DNA from: a virus
Virus record (IMG/VR): IMGVR_UViG_3300043420_002038
Coordinates: 1-24,982 of that record
Strand: one strand, 5' to 3'
Length of the DNA stretch: 24,982 bases
The notes under the pieces are model-generated. The model searched no databases. It was not told the DNA's origin and saw nothing but the letters and a program-made list of their open reading frames with translations. A program made the translations under genes and the position numbers. Positions within the stretch are counted from its first letter, which is position 1. Every line of letters starts with the position of its first letter. This document shows, in pieces, positions 13,124-21,308 of this stretch.

Positions 13124-15217
13124 TCATGCAACTAAATCAATGAATTGTGACAGAATTTTTTTATTCATTTTTTTAGATTGCAAAGACTTTTTGAATGCAT
13201 TTCTAATGTCAGTAACTGAGGCAGTTTCCGACACATTAAAATCAGTAGATGCATTCAATGCACTCGAATATATACCAAAATAAGAATCATAACCAGAACA
13301 AGTAATCATACAGGATTTATTTTTTTTCCATTCCTCCATAATTTTATTGTATAAATCCGATTTATCATTATTATCCAAATGACTACGGACAAATGCTCCA
13401 ATTTCGCCACCAGCAAGTAACCTAATACCAATAAAATTTACAGAAGGAAACACATCTTTTAAATGGCGTAACATCACATCAGTAAATTTGTGGGTTGCAT
13501 AATAAGAGTATGGTGGAAACCTATAAGTAGTTTTTAGTTTATCGTCCTTAAGAAAGCAATTATGACCAATTCCTTGGTACCCATTTCCAGATACTCTAGC
13601 TAATGCACTAGCTTCTCCATCTGTAAGAATTACACATTGAATCTTTTCGACTTTTGTTTTCATTTTAAATTGAGGAATAATCTCATGTAATGTAATTAAA
13701 GTTTCATTCAAAGGCGTTCCAGATAGACCCAGTTGAGTTGGACAAGAATAAGAACAATAAGAAGTTTTATTTAAATATGCTAATCTATATAAATTTTTCA
13801 TTTGAATATCTAAAACTGATGAATTGACTTGGCTGGTAATCATATTAAGAAGATTAAAGTTGCCATCAACCACTAGGGAATTATCAACAGTGCTACTATT
13901 TTTACCATAAGAATATGACCAACTATTGGTAAAAGCATATACTTCAAATGGAATTGAAACTTTACGGCAAAACCAAATAAGATTAAACAACTGACGGCAT
14001 GTATCTAAAATAACATTATCCATGGAGCCAGACCAGTCAAGAATAAAAATAAGTCCATGGTTTTTTGCATCGGCAACATTAACTACTTTTTTAAAAATAT
14101 CATCATTAAATTTATAAGTATGAAGAGCACTACAATCTAATACGCCAGTCTTTGATTCGGAAGCACGAGAATATGATTCTGCTGCTTTTTTACATTGAAA
14201 TTCTTTTACCAGATAATTAACTTCTTTTTTTGATGAATTTTTGAACTGAATATAATCACTATCTACTGTAAGAAAATCTTCATCTTTGTTGTGGGTAGAC
14301 CAATACTTGTTACATAATGAGTGAACTTTTTTAGAATCAATCACAATTTGACTTAAATCAATCTTTGGAATCTTAAGATAATTAATTTTATTTTCAGTGG
14401 AAGAAGCTAACTTATTAATAGCTTTGTTAAATGAAGAAGCTGTTTTTACATAATTTGCATCGGATGTGGGATCATAATCACTAGTGCTCTCAATTCCATC
14501 ATTAGGTGATTCCGTGGAATCTGATTGTCCATTCAAATTACTACCTGATTGTTCCGCACTATTTGAACTTCCAGATTCAGCTTGCCCATTCTCTTGTGAA
14601 TCTGAGGTATTTTTGCCAGCTCCGGTAGTATCTGGAGTAGAAAAATCTTTGAGGATTTCTTTTAGTTGCTCTTCATTTTTACAATATTCATATAATTTTT
14701 CTGCACAACGAACTGAATCGATAAATGTTTCAGATTGGCCAATTTCATCTAAAATAGCTTTTTCTTCGTCATTGAATTGAATTTCAATAAAATTACCAAT
14801 TTTAAAATGTAAATTAATTTTATCAGCCAAATTGTATTCATTGATGTCATCATCGGAAACTGCAAAAAAGTCCTGATCATGAAGTTCTTTGTATCCGCCA
14901 AAAAATGTCTTTTTCAACCCAGGATACTTTCTCTTCATCAACTTTTCAATTCTGACATCTTCAGTCACATTCAAAAACTGCATTGGAACTGAAGTTAATA
15001 CAGTCCAATCTTCGTTGGGCGTATAAATTGCATGAGCTGCTTCGTGACTCAAAAGAAGTTGATATACAACATCAGATGCCTTTTCCCAAATAGGAAGGGT
15101 TAGAGTTCTAGTTTCAACATTAAAACAAGCAGTTTCAACATTTGAATGCTCAATATTCAAATTCTCTGTTGCCAAAAGTCGAGCAAGATTACCGTGAATT
15201 TCGTGATTGGAAGCCAT
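13124..15217 (-). CDS. CobT-like protein: HEAAH metallopeptidase-like motif plus VWA domain
   Basis: 697 residues from the ATG at 15217; a TTG ten codons upstream lies inside the promoter region and is rejected. The N-terminal part has HEAAH (58-62) with NVTEDVRIE (83-91), the HExxH plus downstream N..ED.R.E arrangement of metallopeptidase-like CobT/VWA proteins. A Ser/Asn/Gln/Gly-rich low-complexity linker spans about 195-255. A von Willebrand A domain follows, with the MIDAS motif DWSGS (394-398) and a later ILTDGEAS segment. This matches the CobT arrangement in which a VWA protein works with a MoxR/CobS ATPase, encoded next. Substrate or target is unknown: a chelatase role, or a chaperone-like or proteolytic role, are all possible. 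No signal peptide or membrane segment is seen. Confidence 0.82.
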   Translation of the reverse strand: MASNHEIHGNLARLLATENLNIEHSNVETACFNVETRTLTLPIWEKASDVVYQLLLSHEAAHAIYTPNEDWTVLTSVPMQFLNVTEDVRIEKLMKRKYPGLKKTFFGGYKELHDQDFFAVSDDDINEYNLADKINLHFKIGNFIEIQFNDEEKAILDEIGQSETFIDSVRCAEKLYEYCKNEEQLKEILKDFSTPDTTGAGKNTSDSQENGQAESGSSNSAEQSGSNLNGQSDSTESPNDGIESTSDYDPTSDANYVKTASSFNKAINKLASSTENKINYLKIPKIDLSQIVIDSKKVHSLCNKYWSTHNKDEDFLTVDSDYIQFKNSSKKEVNYLVKEFQCKKAAESYSRASESKTGVLDCSALHTYKFNDDIFKKVVNVADAKNHGLIFILDWSGSMDNVILDTCRQLFNLIWFCRKVSIPFEVYAFTNSWSYSYGKNSSTVDNSLVVDGNFNLLNMITSQVNSSVLDIQMKNLYRLAYLNKTSYCSYSCPTQLGLSGTPLNETLITLHEIIPQFKMKTKVEKIQCVILTDGEASALARVSGNGYQGIGHNCFLKDDKLKTTYRFPPYSYYATHKFTDVMLRHLKDVFPSVNFIGIRLLAGGEIGAFVRSHLDNNDKSDLYNKIMEEWKKNKSCMITCSGYDSYFGIYSSALNASTDFNVSETASVTDIRNAFKKSLQSKKMNKKILSQFIDLVA

Positions 15218-15238
15218 AATCAAAATTAATCTACAAAA

Positions 15239-15244
15239 ATTATA
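15239..15244 (-). promoter_or_regulatory. Possible promoter -10 for the CobT-like gene
   Basis: The minus strand reads TATAAT directly after the T-tract of the gp46 terminator, 22 bases before the ATG at 15217. No recognisable -35 is present at the usual spacing. The upstream terminator makes a promoter here likely, but the element itself is only suggestive. Confidence 0.45.
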
Positions 15245-15245
15245 C

Positions 15246-15269
15246 AAAAAAAATCCGCCTCATGGGCGG
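15246..15269 (-). terminator. Rho-independent terminator after gp46
   Basis: On the minus strand CCGCC (15265-15269) and GGCGG (15255-15259) form a GC-rich 5-bp stem with a 5-base loop, followed by A and eight T (15246-15253). It lies 16 bases after the gp46 stop. Confidence 0.9.
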
Positions 15270-15285
15270 TTGTGTAGACAGTTGT

Positions 15286-17010
15286 TCAATTGGCATTCTG
15301 GTATGACATCGAAGAGAAGTTTCCTTTCTTTTCGAATTCTAATACATTATCAAACTTTTCTTGTATCCCATCTTTATGTGATATCACAAACACATTTGAA
15401 TTTTTAATCACACCCTTAATAATCCTAAGGAAATCACTTGTACCAGAAGAATCTAAAGAAGAATCAAAAACTTCATCTAAAATTAAAATATTAACATTAG
15501 TAGAATTTTTTATCTTTGCTACATCCCTCCAAGTAAAAAGAAGTGCTAAATTAATTCGTTGCCTTTGGCCTTCAGAAAATGAAGAATAGCTAAAATCTTC
15601 GTACACAGGAGTTTTAATTGATTCATTGAATTCTTCATCTAAATTAAAATTAATATAAAAATCCATCATTTTCAAATAATAATTAACCTGCTGGTTAATC
15701 AATGGCAAGTATTTTCTAATAATTTTTGATTTTACTCCACCATCTTTCAACATGTAAGAAATATACTCATTATATTCGATTGTTTCTTTTTTTGTCACAT
15801 ATTCTTCTTTAGTAGAATTTAATTCATTTTCTATTATTTTTAATTTATGATGTTCTATATTTTTGTTTTCTACATTTTCTTTTATTGATTTTATTTCTTC
15901 CTTTATCTCTTCAATTTGAGTTCTACCTTGATTTATCTTTAAATTATTTTTAGAAATATTGTGATTTAACTCTAGTATTTTATTAGATATATTGGAAAAG
16001 TTATTTTCCCTATCTTCCTCTTCTAGTATGGATTTTTTTATTTCATCATATGCATTTTTCAACTCAGTTAACGAATCTTGGTACTCTTTTATTTTCTCTT
16101 CTTTTAAACTTTCTGTTATTGATTGAGTACAAGTTGGACAAATAGAATTTTCAACAAAAAAATTATGATTTTCATTTATGGTAGAAACTTTTTGAGTCAA
16201 TTTACCTTTAATTGTTCCCAATTTTTTTAGTCTACCAGAAGCACCACTAAATTGTTTCAACTCATCATTTAATTTACCAGAAATCGAAATTAAATCTTCT
16301 ATCTCTTGTTCGATATCTTTTATATTTGATGATATAGATTTAATTTTTTCTAGTTTATTTGATATTTCAGTATTACTACTTTTTTCCAAATCATAGATAA
16401 AAGCAGATTGCATTTTTACCTTATCAGTAAGAGAGTCTTTTTTAATTTCAAGAATCTTTATTTCTTCCTTTAATGTTTTTATTTTGTCTTTAATAATACC
16501 ATTCATAGAAGAAAATATTTTAATATCTAAGAGTTCTTCAATGACCTCTCTCCTACTTGCAGCAGGAAGTTGCATAAAAGGAGTAAAATTACTATTACCC
16601 AAAACTACAATTTGAGTAAAAGATCTATAATTCATCTTCAGCACATTTTGCTCGAACCATTTTTGTTGGTCTACTATAGATGCATTTTGGTCCAACAAAA
16701 TATCATTCTTGTAAATTTCAAATACGCTAGGTTTCTGACCTCTTCGAACTTTCCAATTTAATTTTCCAATTTTAAATTCAATTTCAACTAAACAATCTTT
16801 TTCGTTAACTGAATTTACCAATTGTGGTTTATTAACTAGCCTGTAAGATTTTCCAAATAAAGCGTATGTAATAGCATCCATAAAGGAACTCTTTCCGCTT
16901 CCATTCTTTCCAACAATACAAGTATTTCCACTAGCATTCAAATTAATTTCAGTAAAAGTATTACCAAATGAAAGAAAATTTTTAAACCTTACTTTTTCAA
17001 ATATAATCAT
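15286..17010 (-). CDS. gp46: Recombination endonuclease subunit gp46 (Rad50/SbcC-like)
   Basis: 574 residues (T4 gp46 is 560). Walker A GKNGSGKS (34-41), long coiled coil (about 170-290 and 300-420) interrupted by the zinc hook CPTC (291-294), then signature SSFSEGQRQRINLALL and Walker B ILILDEVFDSSLD near the C-terminus. With gp47 it resects DNA ends to start recombination-dependent replication and helps degrade host DNA. The ATG overlaps the stop of the DUF3110-like gene as ATGA, so 47, the small gene and 46 are read together. Confidence 0.95.
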   Translation of the reverse strand: MIIFEKVRFKNFLSFGNTFTEINLNASGNTCIVGKNGSGKSSFMDAITYALFGKSYRLVNKPQLVNSVNEKDCLVEIEFKIGKLNWKVRRGQKPSVFEIYKNDILLDQNASIVDQQKWFEQNVLKMNYRSFTQIVVLGNSNFTPFMQLPAASRREVIEELLDIKIFSSMNGIIKDKIKTLKEEIKILEIKKDSLTDKVKMQSAFIYDLEKSSNTEISNKLEKIKSISSNIKDIEQEIEDLISISGKLNDELKQFSGASGRLKKLGTIKGKLTQKVSTINENHNFFVENSICPTCTQSITESLKEEKIKEYQDSLTELKNAYDEIKKSILEEEDRENNFSNISNKILELNHNISKNNLKINQGRTQIEEIKEEIKSIKENVENKNIEHHKLKIIENELNSTKEEYVTKKETIEYNEYISYMLKDGGVKSKIIRKYLPLINQQVNYYLKMMDFYINFNLDEEFNESIKTPVYEDFSYSSFSEGQRQRINLALLFTWRDVAKIKNSTNVNILILDEVFDSSLDSSGTSDFLRIIKGVIKNSNVFVISHKDGIQEKFDNVLEFEKKGNFSSMSYQNAN

Positions 17011-17267
17011 ATGGATTTAGGTGGAACAACAATATCGTTTGGAGTAATTATAGTATAAAGACTACCTGTTACTTCACATGTTTTGATCAAAATCTCATCA
17101 TCATATTCTATGACATGAGTCTCTGGCATCCCAGACTCCTCTAACATCAATGCATAACGAACAGCATCATCTTCATGCTGAAAGAAAAATACTACCTTTT
17201 TACCAAATTCATTTACCACAGAATAGGCACCTTCATCTTCTTTTCCGTCAAGTGTAATTAAAAACAT
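17007..17267 (-). CDS. DUF3110-like protein between gp47 and gp46
   Basis: 86 residues from the ATG at 17267, which overlaps the gp47 stop as TAATG and follows an AGG ribosome-binding element; a TTG five codons upstream is in frame but would lie deeper in gp47. The segment VVFFFQHEDDAVRYALMLEE followed by SGMPETHVIEYDDEILIKTC has the pattern of DUF3110, a small family found in cyanobacteria and their phages. Function is unknown. Its position inside the 47-46 operon, with overlaps on both sides, makes it co-translated with the nuclease subunits and suggests a link to that complex. Confidence 0.8.
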   Translation of the reverse strand: MFLITLDGKEDEGAYSVVNEFGKKVVFFFQHEDDAVRYALMLEESGMPETHVIEYDDEILIKTCEVTGSLYTIITPNDIVVPPKSI

Positions 17268-18307
17268 TATACCTGTTCGCAAGCTTCTTTGTGGATGCCA
17301 ACCAATATATTCTTAACTACATCTTTATTTAAATCAATTTCACTCTCATCTACAAATCTTTGAAGTAACGATAGAGTGTCTTCAGTTTCAAGAGAAACAT
17401 CAAATTCTTCTACATCTAGAGTAAAATGATTCTCTATTATTTTTAATTCAGCGACATTTGCATCTAAAATTTTGTCAATATACTTTTCAAATTGTTTTAC
17501 TTTCGTTTTCTTTTTGACTATTACTTTTACTATTTTATTTTCAAATTCTCTTGAATTTAATGTCTGATGTGGGGTATCATCATAATATAGATTATAGTGC
17601 ATTTTATATGGATTATCAACATAAAAATGATCTAGCGTTTCAGTATCAAATATACAAAATCCCCTAGTTTCATCCACATCATTAAAATATATTTCATATG
17701 GATTTCCAATATAATATATTTTTTGGTTGTCAGATCTACTGTGATAATGTCCAGAAAAAACTTTCTTAAACTTTTTAAACATATCTGGATCTCTACCATC
17801 TTCCATTATATGTCCTTTATGTGCAATGAATCCATTCAATTCTAAATGTCCCATGACAATCTTAGAATTAGAATTATTCAATAACTGTAAAGTATCTGAT
17901 TCATTTTCGGAATTTATCCAAGGAATAAACAGAACATCCAATCCATCTATATCAACTTTAGTTGGATCCGAATATACTTGTATGTTTGGATACTGCCCGA
18001 GCAAAAGAGATGGAGAATTTATTCTATTAGTAGATCTAAAGTATACATCATGATTTCCATTGATAAGATGTACTTTATACTTTGATAGAGGATCTAATAC
18101 TGATTTTTTAGTCCACTCCAATCCAAAAAAATCTATAGATTTTCTATTATCAAACGCATCTCCAAGATGAACTACTGTTTCTACACCAAATTCTTCTAAA
18201 CTAGGAAAAAATACATTTTTATAGAATTGATCAAAATAATCCTGAAATAACTTAGAAGATTTCCTAGCACCCCAATGTGTATCACATATCAGAGCAACTT
18301 TACTCAT
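17267..18307 (-). CDS. gp47: Recombination endonuclease subunit gp47 (Mre11/SbcD-like)
   Basis: 346 residues (T4 gp47 is 339). The metallophosphoesterase motifs are in order: CDTHWG (Asp9, His11), HLGDAFDNRK (Asp50), NGNHD (Asn85, His86), MGHLELNG and SGHYHSR. These bind two Mn ions for nuclease activity. It partners with gp46. The start follows the gp55 stop by 3 bases, with GAGG in the gp55 3' end as ribosome-binding site, so it is transcribed with gp55. Confidence 0.95.
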   Translation of the reverse strand: MSKVALICDTHWGARKSSKLFQDYFDQFYKNVFFPSLEEFGVETVVHLGDAFDNRKSIDFFGLEWTKKSVLDPLSKYKVHLINGNHDVYFRSTNRINSPSLLLGQYPNIQVYSDPTKVDIDGLDVLFIPWINSENESDTLQLLNNSNSKIVMGHLELNGFIAHKGHIMEDGRDPDMFKKFKKVFSGHYHSRSDNQKIYYIGNPYEIYFNDVDETRGFCIFDTETLDHFYVDNPYKMHYNLYYDDTPHQTLNSREFENKIVKVIVKKKTKVKQFEKYIDKILDANVAELKIIENHFTLDVEEFDVSLETEDTLSLLQRFVDESEIDLNKDVVKNILVGIHKEACEQV

Positions 18308-18310
18308 TCT

Positions 18311-18808
18311 TCAGTACCTCAATTTTAGTTGGACATTATCTTTGATCGAATTGTAATCTGAATAATTTGATCCGTCAATGTTATTATCATCAACAAAAAC
18401 TTCATCAAATCCAGATCGTTCTAAAATTTTACCTTTAATCTCTAACTGTCTTTTTTCTTTTTGTATTCTCCTCAAAAAAGCATAATGTATTACTTGAGTA
18501 AAATATGCAAAAGGGTTTTGAGATTTCTCTGGATCAAAATTCAAAACATACTGAATACAATTTTCTATACCATCGCATATCATATCATCTTTAAACATGT
18601 AATTAACAAAATTTGGTTTAAAAGATAAATGGGTTGCAATTTTTAAAAAACACTCACCTATGTAATTTGGAATTATCGGCTGTGGTTGATCATTTTCTTT
18701 TGCTATTTTAACAAGATGTCGATATTCAACCAAAGCAGCCAAAAATTCTTTATTATTAACATAGTGTACGCTACGCTTTCTTTTTGTCATAACGGCTGTT
18801 GTAATCAT
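18311..18808 (-). CDS. gp55: Late-transcription sigma factor gp55
   Basis: 165 residues (T4 gp55 is 185). It directs host RNA polymerase to late promoters of the TATAAATA type. The assignment rests on gene order uvsW-(small gene)-55-47-46 and on sequence features: a basic N-terminus, MFKDDMICDGIENCIQYVLN followed by PFAYFTQVIHYAFLRRIQKE, which corresponds to the sigma region 2 core (polymerase binding and promoter melting), and a variable acidic C-terminus. The first ATG (18808) is used; a second ATG six codons in is possible. It has its own sigma70-like promoter (18836-18864), consistent with expression before the late phase. Confidence 0.93.
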   Translation of the reverse strand: MITTAVMTKRKRSVHYVNNKEFLAALVEYRHLVKIAKENDQPQPIIPNYIGECFLKIATHLSFKPNFVNYMFKDDMICDGIENCIQYVLNFDPEKSQNPFAYFTQVIHYAFLRRIQKEKRQLEIKGKILERSGFDEVFVDDNNIDGSNYSDYNSIKDNVQLKLRY

Positions 18809-18835
18809 GGACGCCTACAAATACTATGTATTTAA

Positions 18836-18864
18836 ATTATAGCACTTAGTGTCGAATATTGCAA
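18836..18864 (-). promoter_or_regulatory. Sigma70-like promoter for gp55-gp47-gp46 (extended -10)
   Basis: On the minus strand TTGCAA (18859-18864), 17 bases, then TATAAT (18836-18841) preceded by TGC. The -10 nonamer is identical to those at 7975 and 13067. It lies 28 bases before the gp55 ATG. Confidence 0.75.
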
Positions 18865-18875
18865 ATCACAAAAAC

Positions 18876-18904
18876 TTGACAAGGTTTCAAAACTGCAGTA
18901 GAAT
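18876..18904 (+). promoter_or_regulatory. Plus-strand sigma70-like promoter, divergent from gp55
   Basis: On the plus strand TTGACA (18876-18881), exactly 17 bases, then TAGAAT (18899-18904): a perfect -35 and a 5 of 6 -10. It points away from gp55 and into a region with no plus-strand gene. The two divergent -35 elements are only 11 bases apart. The -10 is flanked by the short inverted repeat GCAG/CTGC. A chance match cannot be excluded. Confidence 0.5.
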
Positions 18905-18910
18905 CTGCTT

Positions 18911-19004
18911 TGTCGGCTTTGATGGAATCAGTTTAGTTATTAATTAATAAAGAATAATATATAGAATTTATTTTCGATAGAAAATGTTTTTCCGAAGGAA
19001 AAAC
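18911..19004 (+). ncRNA. Candidate small RNA from the divergent promoter (speculative)
   Basis: If the plus-strand promoter at 18876-18904 is active, transcription starts near 18911 and reads about 95 bases with no meaningful reading frame (the only ATG frame stops after four codons). The end contains two consecutive hairpins: ATTTTC-GATA-GAAAAT (18970-18985) and GTTTTTCC-GAA-GGAAAAAC (18986-18993 with 18997-19004). The second lacks a long T-tract on this strand, so the 3' end could run on as antisense into the 3' end of the 134-residue gene. Confidence 0.25.
18981..19004 (-). terminator. Probable terminator after the 134-residue gene
   Basis: On the minus strand GTTTTTCC-TTC-GGAAAAAC forms a perfect 8-bp stem with a 3-base loop (18986-19004), followed by ATTTTC, a short T-tract. 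It begins 4 bases after the stop codon at 19008. A second smaller hairpin follows (18970-18985). The weak T-run makes it less certain than the other terminators. Confidence 0.7.
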
Positions 19005-19007
19005 GAT

Positions 19008-19412
19008 TTATAACTCTTTAAATATCTTTTCTAGTATTCTTTTAGCTTCAGTTACATCAGAGACATATCCCATCTCTTTCGTAATCTTATAATAATTTAT
19101 ACCATAGTTAGGATTATTTTTTTCATTTTGTTTGTATACTACAAACTTTTGATGCATTCTAATTATCTCCATATCAAAAGTTTCACTAATTGTGATGATA
19201 TTCCTCATTTCAATTATAAAAATATCATCATCAGAAGTTTTCATCCAAGGTTCTATTTTATAACCCATTCCATCTCTTGTCTTTACTTCTATTAGTATTA
19301 TTGGATCTGATACCAATAATACTTTCTTTTGATTTTCTTCAGATGGAATAACCTTAGCAAATATTTCCTCTCCAGTAATTAATTTAATACTAGCATAAAA
19401 ATCTTCTTCCAT
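19008..19412 (-). CDS. Small conserved-looking protein between uvsW and gp55, possible Sm-like fold
   Basis: 134 residues. The first 50 residues read ASIKLITGEEIFAKVIPSEE, then VLLVSDPIILIEVK, the spacing of an Sm/LSm-type barrel (strand, Gly-Glu turn, strand, loop, strand). The C-terminal half has MRNIITISETFDMEIIRMHQ and a helical end rich in Lys and Glu. The ATG overlaps the uvsW stop as TAATG, so it is co-translated with UvsW and ends at the terminator at 18981-19004. A protein in this place is usual in T4-like cyanophages to my knowledge, but I know of no function. The Sm-like reading is an inference. Confidence 0.75.
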   Translation of the reverse strand: MEEDFYASIKLITGEEIFAKVIPSEENQKKVLLVSDPIILIEVKTRDGMGYKIEPWMKTSDDDIFIIEMRNIITISETFDMEIIRMHQKFVVYKQNEKNNPNYGINYYKITKEMGYVSDVTEAKRILEKIFKEL

Positions 19413-20887
19413 TATTCCTTTAAATTTATGGGTATAATTTCATAATTAAACTCTTCCTCGTTATATAACTTGACTCTTTCAATAAAATGATTTAAAGTAT
19501 AGTTCTTCCTGTTATTATGAGTACAATCATCAGATATATCATATAAAACTGCTTTCTCTTTATTATTTCCCTTTCTCAAAACTCTTCCGATACTTTGTAA
19601 ATTTCTAATTTTAGACTTACTTGGTGATGCAAATATTATGTTATGTAAATTTTTAATTGAAATTCCTGTACTGAATACACCATAACTTGCTACTATAATT
19701 GCATCCTTTTCTCTTTCTGTTATTTCTCTAACTGCTTCTCTTTCATTTACATTAACTCCACCATGAATAAAAAATATTTTTCTATTTTTATCCACATGAT
19801 TATTTATTAATTCGTACAATGGTTGACCATGTGTTTCAACCCTTGCGAATAAAATTAAAGTATTTCCACTTAGATTTAAAGTGAGATTTTTAATAAAATT
19901 ATTTCTTTTAGTGTTTCCTATTAAAAATTGAATTTCACTTTCGTATGTTTCAAATTTTTGTGGAGGATGTTTTAATACTATACAATGTATGTTTAATTGG
20001 GAAGCCCTTCCTTTGTCAATCATTTCCTTTGTATTGATTGTTTTATAAGTAGGACCAAATAATCCTGAAATTACCCATTCATGAGTCTGGGAATCTTTCC
20101 CCCCATTTGATAGCGTTCCAGTAAATCCAAATCTATATTTTGCATGATGACATTTTTTCATGGTATCAATCAATGATTTTGATTTTGCTTGATGGCATTC
20201 GTCAACCATTACGCAATCGAAGCTCTCAAAAAATGATTTGTCCATCCTAAAGATAGATTGCCAAGTAGATAGAGTTACTGGAAGATTTGTATTTTTTTCT
20301 TTACCAGAATATATCATATGGCAATTTTTAGATGAATCCCAACCATAATCATCAAAATCCTTTGCCATTTGATGAATCAATGAAGTAGTAGGAAATATGA
20401 TTAAAATCTTACAATCTTTATTTGCGTAATATCTTGCAATTGAATATATTACTAGTGATTTACCGGAAGCTGTCGGCGATATGATTGTTTTTCTATTATA
20501 TCTAAGACATTCATAAACTGCATTTATCTGATAGTCATATGGCTCATAAGAGCAAATTGCACGCATATATCCATTTACACCTTCTTGTGTGATTTCTTCA
20601 TTCAACTCAAAAGGTAATCCATAATATTTGTTATCTTTAAATTCATATGAATATCCATGTAATTTTATTTTTGCAATAACTTTGTCCAATAATCCAGCAT
20701 AAATTTCTCCAGTTGAAACTGAAAGTAAATGTATTGTGCCGTCCCATCCAGTTGATCTGAATTGGGGCATAAATTTTGCACTATCCACCTCAAAGGTAAA
20801 ATAAGGTTGAAGTTCATATAAAACATGTGGCTCACAATGCAATTTTATATAAACTTCATTCTTCTTGGTAATAATTACATCAGCCAT
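19412..20887 (-). CDS. uvsW: UvsW RNA-DNA/DNA helicase (SF2)
   Basis: 491 residues (T4 UvsW is 503). The N-terminal 110 residues are the substrate-binding domain (PQFRSTGWDGTIHLL). The helicase core has a Q-like YEPYDYQINAV, Walker A PTASGKS (138-144), the DEAH-type box VDECHQAKS, motif III FTGTLS, and motif VI QSIGRVLRKG. In T4 UvsW unwinds R-loops and branched DNA and drives the switch from origin-dependent to recombination-dependent replication. It overlaps uvsY by 8 bases, so recombination mediator and helicase are co-expressed. Confidence 0.96.
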   Translation of the reverse strand: MADVIITKKNEVYIKLHCEPHVLYELQPYFTFEVDSAKFMPQFRSTGWDGTIHLLSVSTGEIYAGLLDKVIAKIKLHGYSYEFKDNKYYGLPFELNEEITQEGVNGYMRAICSYEPYDYQINAVYECLRYNRKTIISPTASGKSLVIYSIARYYANKDCKILIIFPTTSLIHQMAKDFDDYGWDSSKNCHMIYSGKEKNTNLPVTLSTWQSIFRMDKSFFESFDCVMVDECHQAKSKSLIDTMKKCHHAKYRFGFTGTLSNGGKDSQTHEWVISGLFGPTYKTINTKEMIDKGRASQLNIHCIVLKHPPQKFETYESEIQFLIGNTKRNNFIKNLTLNLSGNTLILFARVETHGQPLYELINNHVDKNRKIFFIHGGVNVNEREAVREITEREKDAIIVASYGVFSTGISIKNLHNIIFASPSKSKIRNLQSIGRVLRKGNNKEKAVLYDISDDCTHNNRKNYTLNHFIERVKLYNEEEFNYEIIPINLKE

Positions 20888-21308
20888 ATCCAGAAATATA
20901 TTTTTGGTACTCTATTGAATTTTTAATTTGATATGTCCTACTATGAATCATCTTTAGTATATCACTAAGATAGTTTAGCATAGTGTCATAGTATTCTATT
21001 TTTAGTGATATATTAGATAAATCTTCGTCTGCATTGAGACAACTATTTAAATGCTCTTTGTCTCTTATTTTTTTCTGATAAGATTCTTGATATTCTTCTG
21101 GGTCTGCTTTCCCAGTATAATATTCATATTTTTTATGTCTTATTTTATTTTTATTTTCTTGTGCTCGTTTTTTCAATAAAATAATGTTATTAAAAATTTC
21201 ATAATATTTCGAATGCAATTTTGGTATGTTTAAAGATTCTAAATGCAAATTATCTGGGTCTATTATAGAGTCTTGTTTCCACATAGACTGTAGTTCATCG
21301 ATATTCAT
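20880..21308 (-). CDS. uvsY: UvsY recombination mediator
   Basis: 142 residues (T4 UvsY is 137). Pattern matches T4: MNIDELQSMWKQDSIIDPDN at the start, KKYEYYTGKADPEEY where T4 has a LDYYSGRGDGDEF segment, a LNADEDLSNISLKIEYYDT block (T4 LSADKDVLKVDTSLQYW) and a helical C-terminus. UvsY loads UvsX on gp32-coated single strands. The ATG lies 14 bases inside the gp3-like gene, with AGGGA as ribosome-binding site. Confidence 0.92.
   Translation of the reverse strand: MNIDELQSMWKQDSIIDPDNLHLESLNIPKLHSKYYEIFNNIILLKKRAQENKNKIRHKKYEYYTGKADPEEYQESYQKKIRDKEHLNSCLNADEDLSNISLKIEYYDTMLNYLSDILKMIHSRTYQIKNSIEYQKYISGYG

Noticed and set aside
18870-18930. tRNA-like or tRNA-remnant structure in the gp55 upstream region
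   Set aside because: Short inverted repeats are present (GCAG/CTGC), but there is no acceptor stem, T-loop TTCGA or cloverleaf on either strand.
19801-19808. AATAAATA inside uvsW
   Set aside because: Intragenic, far from any start; treated as a chance match.
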